Positions 1-12,395 of a stretch of 64,000 bases of DNA are shown here, piece by piece. The translations under genes and the position numbers were made by a program. The notes under the pieces were generated by a model. It saw only the letters and a list, made by a program, of their open reading frames with translations, was not told the origin of the DNA and did no database searches. The DNA is from Sebastes aleutianus (lineage: Eukaryota; Chordata; Actinopteri; Perciformes; Sebastidae). Position 1 is the first letter of the stretch. Every line of letters begins with the position of its first letter. The stretch is from assembly GCA_916700875.1 (NCBI GenBank), contig CAKAKS010000067.1, forward strand, positions 12,325,091 through 12,389,090, read 5' to 3'.

Positions 1-15
1 TCATTTGAAGGCACC
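1..15. mobile_element. End of a Harbinger-like MITE cut by the window edge
   Basis: The first bases, tcatttgaaggcacc, are the reverse complement of the terminal repeat (ggtgccttcaaatga) of the element at 50781-51207. Only the terminus is inside the window. Confidence 0.5.
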
Positions 16-2160
16 CTACTACATCATCATTTTTAAGTGTTGAAGTCTGTATTTCAGGCTGGATTTGCGTCACCTTTTTTGCTCCGACAAAACAATTTAA
101 TTTTAATAGCAAGAATGATGGACTGACAACTTAAACGCCATCACAGGAGCTATTACTGCTCAGGCGTTCGAGACACAACTGTCTCATTAAGTGAAGAGAA
201 ATATGTTGTTTCAGGGAAAATGGGGAATGAAAAGATGAATGATTTAATATGTTATGATTAAAAAAAATAGGACAAATTTGGCGTTGAAAATATAAAGCAG
301 TGAAATGATGAATGGGAGAGGAAAATGAATTAATGCTTTATTTTTACAACCTATTTAAATGATTTAACTACTCTATTAATTATTTATGCATTAATTTGTA
401 CTCTCCTTCTAGCTTATTGGCCTCGAAAGAAAAGACTGAACCTTTATTGACAAAAACCTGTATGTTCTACCTCAGATACAATTCCCTATTCTCTATGGAG
501 TTGGCCATTGTGTTGAGAGCTCATAATAGGATCGTACTCTCCTGCCTGTAGCGTACTGTGGTGAATGTTTAGCTGCTCACATAATACCCAAGGACACATA
601 ACAACTCTTAACTCAAGGTTTGTTTGTTTTTTTCAATGAATTCTGTACGAAAGCTCAGCATAAATGTGATATTATTTATATTTTACCAGGGACAGTTATG
701 GGTGTTGTGTGGTGCAGGAATGCGCATATGTGAGGCACTCCAACTGGACTGAATAATGGTTCATTGAGGATAAAGGCTGCGCTTGCAAGGTCTTTTCTGT
801 GTTGTGTGGTGTGGCCCATTGCCAAATAAAGTGCATTCTGGTGTCCTTGTTTGTCCAAAGGTTGAAGGACAGAGCAGTGATGACCTCTCTCACCACAGTG
901 CACCACTTTTCAGCTTTTATTGATCCATCTGTGTGGTTGTGTGTTCATGTGTGTGACAAGGACAAGGACAGAGCTGTGTTATCATGGTCCCTCCTTCTCT
1001 CTTTATATCTCATTGTCTCCTCCTCTTTGTGTTGTAGAATTAACCACAATTATCTCTACGTGATCATATCTAATTTAGCTAAAGAGGATAGGGCACCGTG
1101 TTTGGGACACAGCTTTTGTTTCTGTGCTGGCACACTTGATCTCGTCATCAGAGTAACACTGAGGCAGCCATAGTTGGCTATCACTACGTCTGGATTAGTG
1201 CCGTAATAACCTCTGATAGACTCAGAGCATTATGCACTATCTGTTATTATGTTCTGGCTTACAGTGAAACAGATAATCTAATTGAATGCGCTGTTTTCTC
1301 TACCTCTCCTATTTCATTGAGTTAGCTCACTGACCTGTGTGTGTGTGTTTGTGTTTGTGTGTGTTCACCCAGAAGTCACCCATGACATTTTTTTTGCCTC
1401 AGGGATGTGATTACCTTTACATTAAGTGCAGTTTAAGGTTATGTCAGCAAAACCTCCCTCTGTATCTATCAATAACCTTCACATCTGCACTTCTCAGTGC
1501 TTCTGGGTCTTTATTTGTCTCCTATGAGATAACACACATACTTAAATCGCCCATGAAAGGACAGGCAAAGTCGATTGTGACACTCCATTGTAACAACATT
1601 TCCCCAGCTGGACCCTCCCTGGAGTCCCACTACACATTGAACCGTCTAACATTGTCTCTTTGGTTGTCATTGTTGCTATTTTGTACAGCTTGTCAAAGCT
1701 GGAATGCATTCATTGTGGACATTTCCCACCAAACAAACTCCAAAAGCTTTCTTATAATTACATATTAACCTTATTGTCTAGATTCTTTACCACACTCTAC
1801 CCTTTGATGGTATCACACATTGACCAAATTACTAAACATAATTATAGCGTGTGGAGTTTATTGAGAACACAATATATGTCAATCAGCTGCCATTTGGAGC
1901 CAAGACATGCAGAGTTGCCATGTGTAGCTTTATTAATATTGCACAGTGCCCAAACTGTTTATACTGAGTATGTTTCAAGTGATTAAACATTGGATTTTAT
2001 AAGGTTGTTTTATCCTGTTGTTGTTGGTATGCAGGGGAAATGTCATCAACTGACCATGTACTTTATTGTGACAGAACATTTTATATTATTTCCTGCAGTG
2101 ATGAAGCCAGACAGGTGTTACTGTGGCTGAAGCCAGGATTTTAAAACTACGATTCCTATG
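16..2160. other. Non-coding, AT-rich stretch without a recognised gene
   Basis: Upstream or intronic sequence relative to pde1c. The only structure I noted is a TG-rich microsatellite near 1336-1363. The open frames at 799-1173 and 1337-1768 lack protein-like composition and carry no known motif. Confidence 0.5.
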
Positions 2161-2164
2161 ATTC

Positions 2165-2275
2165 ATTCATGTTTGTTTGTATTTTTATTTATTTAACCTT
2201 CATTTAGTCAGGATAATCCCACTGAGATTTTGAATCTCATTTGCAAGTGGGTCCTGGCCAAGATGGCAGCTTAAA
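2165..2275. repeat. Teleost interspersed repeat fragment
   Basis: The run tatttaacc...cactgagatttt...tcctggccaagatgg is a dispersed fish repeat that I recognise from memory. I cannot assign its class. It is degraded. Confidence 0.45.
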
Positions 2276-2624
2276 AGTTTCACACCAGCACCACATAAAA
2301 CCAAGAAATGCATAGATATAAATTTACTGAATCGTAATTTATTATTAAAATAATAAATCGTACACCAACAACTTGGTAAAAAATCTTCAAAATTAACAGG
2401 AATAACAATTCAAGTGAAAACCTTATTAATGTAGTAACAAATTGATCAAAACTTAAACTGGAATCGAAATTCCAGTATATAATATATAATATATATAGTA
2501 CAAAAACATTTTAATTGAATTAAATAGATCGGCTCCATTGTCACCAAATCTGATCCAGCTATTTGAGTCACAAACGAAAAACTAAAACTAAAAACCGACA
2601 GCAAGTTACATCCACATCAACATC

Positions 2625-2929
2625 CGGCTGTGGCTCAGAGGTAGAGGGGGTCGCCCTCCAATCGGAAGGTTGGCAGTTTGATCCCAGGTCCTCCAGTCCA
2701 CATGTTGAAGTGTCCTTAAGCAAGATACTTAACCCTATATTGCTCCCGAAGGCTGTGCCATTGGCGTGTGAATCAGTATTTAGATTAGATCCTGATGGGC
2801 AGGTTGGCACCTTGCATGGCAGCCTCTGCCATGAGCGTATGAATGTGTGTATGAATGGGTGAATGCGCTATGAGTGGTCAAAAGACTAGACAGGCGCTAT
2901 ATAAAGGCAAGTCTATTTACCATTTACAA
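2625..2929 (+). mobile_element. tRNA-derived SINE
   Basis: The head has a pol III A-box-like tggctcagaggtagag, and about 35 bases later a B-box-like agtttgatccc, the layout of a tRNA-derived promoter. The body (agtgtccttaagcaagatac...ttgctcccgaaggctgtgcc) and the 3' tail (ggcgctatataaaggcaagtc...ttaccattta) fit a SINE family widespread in percomorph fishes. Both boxes carry substitutions, so it is probably not an active copy. About 305 bp, close to full length. Confidence 0.8.
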
Positions 2930-3973
2930 GTGATGTGTTGTTTATAGATAGCTGTAAAGCTAACACTGACTAATCTGTTATTGCTGTAACTAATCTGCTA
3001 AAGTGCAGAAGGTATTTTTCTTCTGGCTTGGAGTTAGGCTGTCTCTATTTTGCATGTAGCACAGGAAGAGGGATTGCAATCAGATTTGTGATCTGGAGAC
3101 GCATACATGTAAGCGGACGCGTCTTACTGTAAATCTCATCTGGATTTTACGATATGAGACACTTGGCATGACAAGTGTAGTTTCCCCGAGGAGCATTTAA
3201 ATCAGCACAAACATTACATTTACCTAGTAATGTCACATTTATTGTGCATTATAGGTGTAATAAGATTTTAAGATGCTTGATATCAAAAGGCTCATTTCAA
3301 TCCTGCGAGCGAGCGAGGGAAGTGAAGGCTGCTATCAGCGTGGTGTGAATGATGAGGATTGGACTGAGGAAGGAGAGAGAAAAAGTGATAGGAATACTGA
3401 AGAATATTTGTCAGATGAAGTGGGACTACGTCTTATTCAGATGTCTTTTATTCTAAAATACAGCAATCCTTTCTTAGTTAAGAGGCTAGAAAAGACAGCA
3501 TATATTAATCACAGAAAAAGGCCTTTTTACTGGCAGTGAAAATTAGTTGCCAAGAGCAGACAATCACCCATGAGGCTTTTGAGTCCCTCTGCCAAACCAA
3601 CAACTCCATCCTCCAGCACTTCAAGAAGCTCAGTATAAACACTGAAATGCTTTCCCTCATGAGTCCCTCATAGACAGGAAGGCTCCTTCAGAAACAGGTC
3701 AGTGACCTCTACCATAATGTTGGCCCTTTCAGAGCACCCTCTGACAACCCGGATTCAGGCAAACGACCTGGAGAAGACTGACCTTTACAATAATGGACAT
3801 CAACAAAGTCCTCCTGGAACAGAAAAACACGGTAGCCCAGCAGCATGAAGCTCAAGGCCTGGGAGGAAGAGGAAACACTGCTCCAGGTCATGGATAGCCT
3901 GAGACCAGAGCAGGTCATGAGCTGCAGTGATTTGGCCAACAAGTATGAGGTTTAGGTGGAGTTAAGCTAATTA

Positions 3974-4412
3974 GACTGTTGTCAGGCTATTAAATAGGCG
4001 TTATCAGTCACTATAAGCCCCATAGATGTGGGTCAATAGGGGCCTACAACACCCACTAGTAGGTTATATCATCTATTCACATGGTAGATCTCTGAAAGAA
4101 GGTATAAAAGAACAAGACAGCAACCGTAGCAATTCTGACAGGAGCAGAAGCGGAAGTCAGGCGCTGTAGTATAAACAGTGTGAAACTCCATAAGGGCTGG
4201 AGGTCAGAGAAGATAGATGGGAGGGGGAAGAAGAAACCTTTTTGTTTGTGTTCAAAACGTGACATTTCGTTTAGTTTTACAATATTAGAACGTGTCGCTT
4301 TTAAGTTTCACTTTCACTTTTACAAAGTGGTAGGCATAGTAGGCCCCTACTGACCCACATCTATGGTGCTTATAGTGACTGATAATGCCCATGTAATGGC
4401 CTGATAACAATC
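3974..4412. mobile_element. DNA transposon with about 70-bp terminal inverted repeats
   Basis: The left end, ga(c)tgtt(g)tcaggc...agtcactataagc...atagatgtgggtca, is repeated inverted at the right end (tgacccacatctat...gcttatagtgactgata...gcctgataacaatc) with only scattered mismatches over about 70 bp. The middle has no transposase frame, so this is a non-autonomous element. It splits the coiled-coil pseudogene. A target-site duplication could not be fixed with confidence. Confidence 0.75.
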
Positions 4413-4980
4413 AAATCGGGTGGGGAGCTTGCCATCCCGTGTGAAACGATATACCACACTGGAGAGCAGCACAGGAGAAAGGGTTTCCTTAAGTCTCTCA
4501 AGTTCTGGGAGGTGAAGGAGAAGGAGACCTTGCTTCAGGACAAACGGAGCCTGATGTTATCACCAAAAACAGAGGTGTTGGAGGATCAAGAGGCAATGTG
4601 CCAACGCATGGAAGACCTACAACAAGACATTCAGGAGCTCAAAGAAATGCTTGAAGCAGAAAGGCACCTGAATGAGGAGTTGTATATCACTTTCTCTGAG
4701 ATCAAGGAGAAGCTTGGCCTTGAGCTAGAAGAAGTCTAAATGCTCAAAGGCTTCGATGAACTGCACAAGGAAGAGCTCAGCAAAGAAGTATCATCACAGA
4801 ACAAGATGACCTCGAAGAGCAATGCAGCGAAGAAAGGTTCAAAAGGGATGAAGCTACAAATCTCAAATGAGGGAGGTCAGAGGAGGAGGAAGAAGAGAGA
4901 TTCCGTCAGCACAACAACCTTTCAGCAGATCGAAGACATCAGCTAAAGTAAGATAGGTGCTGGAGGAAAACTCAGAGAAG

Positions 4981-5025
4981 TAGGGATGCACCGATACCGG
5001 AAAAAGTCGGATCGGTGCATCCCTA
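4981..5025. mobile_element. 45-bp miniature hAT-like element
   Basis: Perfect 15-bp inverted ends (tagggatgcaccgat / atcggtgcatcccta) enclose 15 bp. It is flanked by cagagaag (4973-4980) and ctgagaag (5026-5033), an 8-bp target duplication with one mismatch, typical of hAT elements. The tagggatgcaccgat terminus is a common fish hAT end. It lies inside the coiled-coil pseudogene. Confidence 0.75.
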
Positions 5026-5161
5026 CTGAGAAGTCTTCAGGCTGGAGGAAATGTGTTGGATTCTTCACAGGAGAATCAAGGAAAAAAATAAGGAAAAGAA
5101 CAACAGGGAGTCCAATATGAACAGCAAACACCCAATACCATCAGGGACGGGGTTGAAATAG

Positions 5162-8100
5162 AAGGCCACCATTACTTGTGATGGTGAGGAATGTCGTCAA
5201 ATGGGATTATAGGTGTTTAGATTGTGTCTGTAGAGGTCCAGGAAGAGGGTTCACTCTTTTGCAGTATTTCTAAAGGTATCTCCTATTTTCTCTAAAGACA
5301 TTTTGGGGGAAATCCCTTACCTGCTTTAGGGAGTTGTCCCTGTCACACTACATTGGGTGCAATCATTAATCTCTCCTCACTCATCATCTTTGGCCAAAAA
5401 CAGCAATGTACAATATATTAATTAATCTAAAAAACATGATGTATTTCAGCTTTCACTACGCATTTATGAAGTCCATTCTCACTAGTAAACGTTGCCACTG
5501 CTTGCTATTGAAACAGCCCTTTTGCAAAGTAGAGTCCATTTAATCTTATCTACGATCAACTGAGGAAATGACTTCACATCTGATTGCGACCTGCACCAAT
5601 ACATATCAATGAACGTCCTCTCTGCTCTGTTGCTGCCACCACGGTGTGCCACCTTCCGCCATCTGCCTGAGTGATGGATTTATCTTCAACTGTAATTGTG
5701 TTTTTTGAATTGCTCTCCAAGTCGTCTTCACTTTCCACAGCGGGAGAGAAGTTTTTCACACTCGATTGGCATAGATTGGTTGTTATTGTTCAGAGATTTG
5801 AATGTGCTGTGCTCACACAGGCCCATGAGGCTGGAGAAAAAAATCCATGTTAAAGTCATTAGCTTAGCAGTAGCATTTGGCAACGACAGCACCTGCTGCT
5901 GGCATCCAGTGTGGTGCTAGCTAATCAGTACTGGAAAGGTTCCTAAAAATAACATCTGATGGTGAAACCAGTCTTCCTGCGTTGATCGCTATTCTTGGAT
6001 CATTAAGAAGATGTACGATTTGCACGGCAATTAGATCTAATTGTAGAATGTGAGTATGTTTTGTTCGTGACTGGGGAGCTGCTTTTTAAACCCAATTAGT
6101 TCTGGGGTTTACCAAGTATGAATATTCTGTTTTCTGCAACACCTTACTGAACATTCATGACATTATTTGATTTTAGGCAGCTGCCTGATATTCCCGCAGT
6201 TTATTTTGTACTCTTGGCCTCTGAGCAGCATTAACAAAGCAGCCGAGGGTTAAATGGTTTGCTCAAGGGCACCCTGGTGGCAGTTTGGGGTTCAGGGAAC
6301 CCCTTTTCCACTCTGACTCGTAAAGCCAATTTGCAAGGATTTGAAGCAGCGAAACGTACGCTCTCAAAATTGCTTTTGCAAACTCTACCACTGCCTGCAG
6401 CTTCATAACTTTACGTGAGTGTATGTGCATATTTACTGAATGTGTGTGAGTGTCTGTGTGTCTTTGTGGCTCAAAGAGAAAGACAGAAAGCCTTTTTTTT
6501 AATCTCTAGCCTGCATGACTCATCTGACATGGGAATTCAAGTCTGGTTTTACCTCATTAGATTGTTGAAAGTGAATTACTGGCATTTAATGACTTTGTTA
6601 TGAATTGGAGACATGGAGGACAACACTGAATGAACCTAAAACATGAGCGAACACAAAAGAAAAATAATTGAAAGCACTGTTTTTGATAATTAAACGTACT
6701 CTTTGGAGTTTTCATTTTGGTTTCGCTCAACAAAACAAATGGGCCTAATTCACAAACAGTCGTCGGCACAAATCTGTGCTCGAAGCGTGGGTACGAAAGT
6801 TTTACGCTCAAATCCGGGAGTCATCAATATTTTCTTATCTGAACGTTATATGAGAATGTCTATATTGAAATTTAACAGTTTTGGGTTTCATAGTTTTTAT
6901 TGACTTGACCTATAAGGATCGGCTACTCCCACAAATTTCTAGTGCCATGAAATTGCGCATTGGTAACAGTCGTGATATTCTTTTGGGGACCATGCTTCTG
7001 TCTTCAACAACTTCACCACTTTCTGCATGATACACCTCTAGGTATTTCCTTATGCAGAGAAATGGTGGCGTGGCATTATGCTGATTGCAAATAGTGGCCA
7101 CGCACCTGTCAATTTAGAATGATTCATTAACATACACACGATAGTAAGAACAAAACATCTGACGATATTTTTGCATGCGCAGTTATTTTCTGCCCACCAT
7201 CTCCCATCATATAAAACTGCACTTCATCCTTTTAGCTAGCATGTCTTAGAGCGATATCATGTTATCGGAGGGATGTGTGGATGTAAGTTCTTTGCAAAAA
7301 CCTTGTTACCATTTCCAAAAGTACCATGGTTGTGGTTCAAGTGTCTAAAGTTTTTTCCTCCTCCCTCTGATAAAATAACTTGGGTGAGGGCGGTGGTCCA
7401 GGAGTTGCTTTGACTTACCAGAGATTCCTTTTTCACTAGAGGAAATATTTCCTGTAACTTGTTTACATTTTGCAATGAAATTCACTGTCATTTTAAGGCA
7501 ACAAACAAGCGAGCTAACAGCACAGAGTTTACTTAGTGACACTCGTGTCCACATACAATTTCTCTCTGCCTCTGTCTCCTATAGACCTGTGCCGGCCATA
7601 GGATGCATATTTTAAGCTCTCTATAATCCAGCGCTGACACATGTCATGGGAGAGAGCATGTTTTGACAGGACAGCTAGTACTGTAGGGATGGACACTGGA
7701 GAGAAATCAAGGAGCAGATTTGTATGTGACATTAGAGACGCTGTGATGTTTATTTTGTTTTATGGTGTTTGGTTTTTAATTCTCGAGATTCATAGACATG
7801 TGGACACTGTACTGACACATATGGTACAAGGACAAGAGTGTCATACTGTAGATATAGAGGAATATACACCAAAGGGAGGCAAACAGTATGTTCCATATGT
7901 TTATCATTTCCCCATGTGAATTGTTGGAGTGACAGGAGCTGTAGCTCGGTGAGGTCAATTAGTGCAGTTGAGTTGTTTCGTGTCAGGCCGCTGATTACAC
8001 ACCAAGATTTCTGTAATTTCAAACCTTTCTAACTGTCTGTTGCATTTTAACAGACTTGAGTTGCTGTGTGGTTGCGTGTTGAATGTTTGATAGAGCTGCT

Positions 8101-9590
8101 TCACTCTGCCGGCTTTGCTAATCAGAGAGAATAACAGGCACATTATCTGGGTGCAGCAGTAGCATTTCCAGCTATTTATGCAAATATGAGCTACATGTTG
8201 CTTCGCAGTGGTGATTTTTGATAATGTACTCCCTACACTGCCTGCAAACAAAAGTTTTAAGGTTCATGTGAAGGAAAGTTAATACAGATAAAGTCACGTT
8301 TAGCATATCAAAAGACCTGACATTGATATTAAAAATCAGGTACATCAATGCTGACTGACCTTGTAGGTAGCCACAGGTTTGACTGCAGAGGCTTGAAAAT
8401 TGTTTGAAGTAGATTATTCATGCAGAAATCATTATGTAATAATATATTTATGTCAAAGCTATTATACTTTATAAGAAAGGACCAAATACACTTTATCCTT
8501 ATCACAATGCCAAAGATTCTCAAACACAATATCTTGTGAATGCAAAGCTTTTTGGCAAATTTTGTGGTCATTTTAATCTGTAAAATGGTAGTAATGTGAA
8601 GTTATTCGTAGTTAATGAGCTAAAGCATGTAACCATAAGAACTGTAAACATGACATAATGGCAGTTTCAGTCAGATGTATACATACATTTGCATTAGTTT
8701 GAGTTTTGAATACTGTTTATGGATGAATCATCCTGCATCTTTTTATTAAATAAAGGGCCTACTTATTGAAATGCGCTGTTCCTGTACACATGTAAAAACA
8801 TTTCTGTTTCCGGCAGCACTGTGTGACTGTGATGTGAAATAACTTGTTTGTTACAGCAGATTTCAAAAACACTTTCCCTTTTCCATAATGTGTTGCTCAA
8901 ACCCCCTTAAAACGAAAGGCGGACAATAGTACAGTCATTAGTGAGTCCATTAAATCCTTAATTATGCGATCCTGTAATGGTGTCTACGTTCCAGTGCACT
9001 CGCATTTTTTACTGTAAGTTCGTTTGCTTCTATTTGACCTCCTCTCCCTCGCTACCCATTTCTCCTCTTCTGCTAATTAATGGCGTGAGTCACAGTATTA
9101 ATTGGCCATGTCTGCTCTTTCAGGTTTCGGCGTGTTTGGTGACTTGCGTTATTCACAGTGATTATATTCATGCAGATTTCACCTTGGGAAGGAGATGTGA
9201 TGAATATTTGATTTTGTAAAGGGTTATAACCATGTGATGTTTAGTCACACTTTATTTGGACAGTCCAGAGCTGACACTCTACCAGTTGTCTGGTGATGTA
9301 AAGTAAATTGTCAACAACAATTGTACAGAGTTGACCCTGTCTCTGAGAAATTACGTTCATACACTATTATTTTGCAGTAAAAACGAGGTTTTGAGAAAAA
9401 TATAATGCCACCAGAATTTCTTTTTTTTTTATCAACATAAAGAATGCTTTAATGAACGTATCTTCCGAATCACAAATGTTGATATTGCAAAATGTTCACT
9501 GATAATGTATTTTATGTTTTTTTTTTCTGGCCACTTGCAATACAATATCTGCTCGAAGCAACTTCAGTGCAATGAACACAATTTTTGGCT
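5162..9590. other. Non-coding stretch with scattered repeat fragments
   Basis: No gene recognised. 6240-6290 resembles a short fish repeat (ttgctcaagggcaccctgg). 6735-7240 has features of a dispersed repeat (gggcctaattcacaaa..., a CGTGG/CCACG-containing section) that I cannot classify. All open frames here are short and lack protein-like composition. Confidence 0.4.
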
Positions 9591-11620
9591 GGACCAAAGA
9601 GGGCCAGCCCTACAAATGCAAAAGTCTGTCACTGAGTGACTGACTGACTGACTGAGTGATGAAGTTACACGATAGGTCAGCCGAGTGTTGGAGTTTCCTC
9701 ATTGGCCGATTCTCTTTCAAAATGAAAAGGCGGAGACCAGTCCTTTATGCAAATGAGCCCGTCCAGCGCGACACGTCTGGCTCACGAAACTTGGACCAAG
9801 CTGTCAAACTAGGCGATCTAGTTCTAAAATGAAACGAGATTCAGCAGTGGCATAGCTTATTTCTCACTAAAATGTTTTCAGAAGTAGATTTTGGTGGATT
9901 GTTTAGATGGAATAACAGAAAGTTTACAAGCAGGCCACCGTGTTTTTTTCTGTTTGAAATGGCAAGCAGAAAACTAGGGACCAATCAGGTGCATTGACCG
10001 AGTCTTTTTATGGTAATGTTAAGGCTCTCACTGCTCTTGGTTGGGTTAAAGAAAGATCATGATCTTTGGTTAAAAGTCAAAAGTGATTTGAAGTACAAGA
10101 CAAGACAAGTGCCAGAATTGACTTAAACCTAACCACCTTCCTGCGATTTGCGTGCAATGATTGTTCCTTTAACTTGAAAAATGTTTTGCCATTGATACGC
10201 ATCTTGTAATATCGATTAGTAATATATTAACATCATTTCTTGGAGTCAGAGTTGACATCTTATGTAAATCTTTTTCTAACGGCAACTTTAATCTCATAAT
10301 AATTCTAATTTTAACACTGAGAATACCCACTTGCACTGAGTGAATCAGCTGAACCACATGTTCGAATTATAAGGTTTGAACATTTCCTACTCATGCACTA
10401 AGTGAGATGATTTTTTGGATATCCCTCTTTTAAGTATTTTCCAAGCAGGTGTAAAATGTTGCTTCAGCTTGTGCCAGCAGTGTCTTACTCTGTATGATTA
10501 GTCAGGTCTGGGACTTTCCTCTGGCTGCTGGCCACGCTGTGACGTGCTCCACTGGGTGTTGCCTACCATAGCTACGTCACATAAAGCCCAGATCATGCTG
10601 ACACCCACACATAGAACACACATTTGGTACACACTCACACACACACACACACACAGGTACACGAAGCTTGAGTTGCTTGAGCTTGTCGTAATGCTGCTTG
10701 TGTGCAGAGTCACTGCGTTAAGCTGTTGGCTTTGTTGTATTTCCCTGCAAAACAAATGACTTCCAAGAACTCAGAAATTGCTTACTGGGATTAAAAGAAA
10801 TGTAGTTTGGATTTAGAAAAAAGCTTTTGATTCTTGTAGACACAACAAAAAATGCATACACACTTGCTCATTAACGCACATACAACAGTACAATGACTCA
10901 TATACTTACACCCACTGCATTCATATTATATTAATTAGCCTCTCTAATCTCTCAAAACCTAATGTTCTCCCTCTATGTGGTCAGCCTGCACGGAAGGTGA
11001 GGCGCTATGCTCCATTAAAAAGACATATTTTTTTTTAAATGGTGATGGCATTTACAATTCTGATAATTACAGTAAGACATCATTATCATTTTTTGGCATT
11101 CTAAAACGCTTTGGTCTAAAGAATATTCTTCCAACAAATTCTCAACATTTTCTTACCTGCCAACTCGAAAGATGAAGGTGCCATTAAATTGTATCATTAT
11201 TTGCTACATGTGATGTATATCCTGTTGAAACAGGATGATGGAGTTTACAGAAAAGGATCAATTTAAACGTATAGGATAATTTATGGGGAGAATAAAGGCT
11301 TGATTTTAAAGGAAGGCAAGTTTTTTTGGGAAAAAAAGTATATAGTGTAGCACATTGCTGAATTGCATCATTGGGGAGTGTCAAATTCGGAAATGTTCAA
11401 ACTTTAGTTTTTATTTTATTTCCATACTTTTGACCATCGCTCCTATTGGGAATACAAACATTGCACTAAAGTTAAGAGTTGAGATCTCGGAACACAATGA
11501 CGTTGCTGAAACAAAATCAAATGGGACAAGAAACACACGCTGTGAGATGATCAGACAGGTTGTAAACAAAATCCCTGGTTAAACAAACTTTTTTGGAAGA
11601 AAGAAAAGGAAGACAAAAAA
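9591..11620. other. Non-coding stretch with simple repeats and an old dispersed repeat
   Basis: There is a short GACT-type run near 9632-9655 (ctgactgactgactgag). 9985-10120 resembles the gggttaaa...agatcatgatctttgg repeat family also seen near 32685. A CA microsatellite lies at 10631-10657. No gene seen. Confidence 0.4.
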
Positions 11621-11624
11621 GGAA

Positions 11625-12395
11625 CAAAAGACAAAAAATCAATTTGACAGAACAGAAAAAATCTATTTTAACGAAAGACAAAAAAATAATTTTACGGCAC
11701 ACAAAAATATCAATTTGATAACACAGGAAAACATCAATTAAACGACACAGGAATAAAATCAATTTGACTTAAGACCAAAAAATCAACTTGACGACACACA
11801 AAAACATCAATTTCACAGCACGAAAATGTCAATTTGATGACACACGAAAACATCAATTTGACAACACAAAAACATCAACTTGATGACACATGAAAACATA
11901 AACTTCACGACACAAGAAAATATTAATTTAACAACACAGGAAATCATCAATTTGACGACAAAAACACCATCTTCACAACACACAATAACATCAATTTAAT
12001 GACACATGAAATCAATGTGATGACACATGAAAACAAACAGAAATATCAATTTGACGACACACGAAAACGTCAATTTGAAAACACACATAAACATCAATTT
12101 AACGACACATGAAATCAATCTCACGACACATGAAAATATCAACTTCACAACACACAAAAACGTCAATTTAACAACACGTGAAAACATAAATTTAAGGACA
12201 CATAAAATCAATATGACGACACATGAAAATAATTTGGTGACACGCCAAACAATAAATTTGACGACACACGGAAACATCAATTTAACGACACAGGAAAACA
12301 AATTTGATGACACAAAAACATAAACTTCATGACACACGAAAACATCAATTTAATGACACAGGAAAACATCAATTTGAATACACAGGAAAACATCA
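11625..12395. repeat. Minisatellite, about 24-bp period, about 30 copies
   Basis: A degenerate tandem unit close to gacacacgaaaacatcaatt plus 3-4 bases (ta/tg, then ac/ga) runs for about 770 bp. Variants differ by substitution (aacttcac, aatttgat, aatttaac) and by small indels. Because the period is a multiple of three and the unit has no stop in one frame on either strand, open frames appear on both strands (12027-12323 plus, reading NINLTTHE repeats; 11996-12337 minus, reading CVVKLIFS repeats). These are repeat by-products. Confidence 0.85.

Larger units (their letters stand above)
3545..5161 (+). pseudogene. Decayed intronless coiled-coil gene copy, interrupted by two transposons
   Basis: Protein-like segments follow one another on the plus strand but in shifting frames. 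Near 3550-3665 it reads ITHEAFESLCQTNNSILQHF. Near 3725-3790 it reads LSEHPLTTRIQANDLEKTD. From 3844 it reads MKLKAWEEEETLLQVMDSLR, ending at a TAG. After an inserted element, 4413-4739 is open with a heptad-rich coiled coil (DLQQDIQELKEMLEAER). The end, near 5040-5161, reads RLEEMCWILHRRIKEKNKEK and stops at TAG. There are at least four frame changes and several stops, and no introns, which suggests an old retrocopy. I do not recognise the parent gene. Confidence 0.55.

Noticed and set aside
2625..2700. A tRNA gene
   Set aside because: A- and B-box-like motifs are present, but the sequence does not fold as a tRNA and is followed by a SINE body and tail.
12027..12337. Long open frames on both strands with octapeptide repeats
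   Set aside because: They come from the 24-bp minisatellite, whose period is a multiple of three. There is no start context, domain or splice support.
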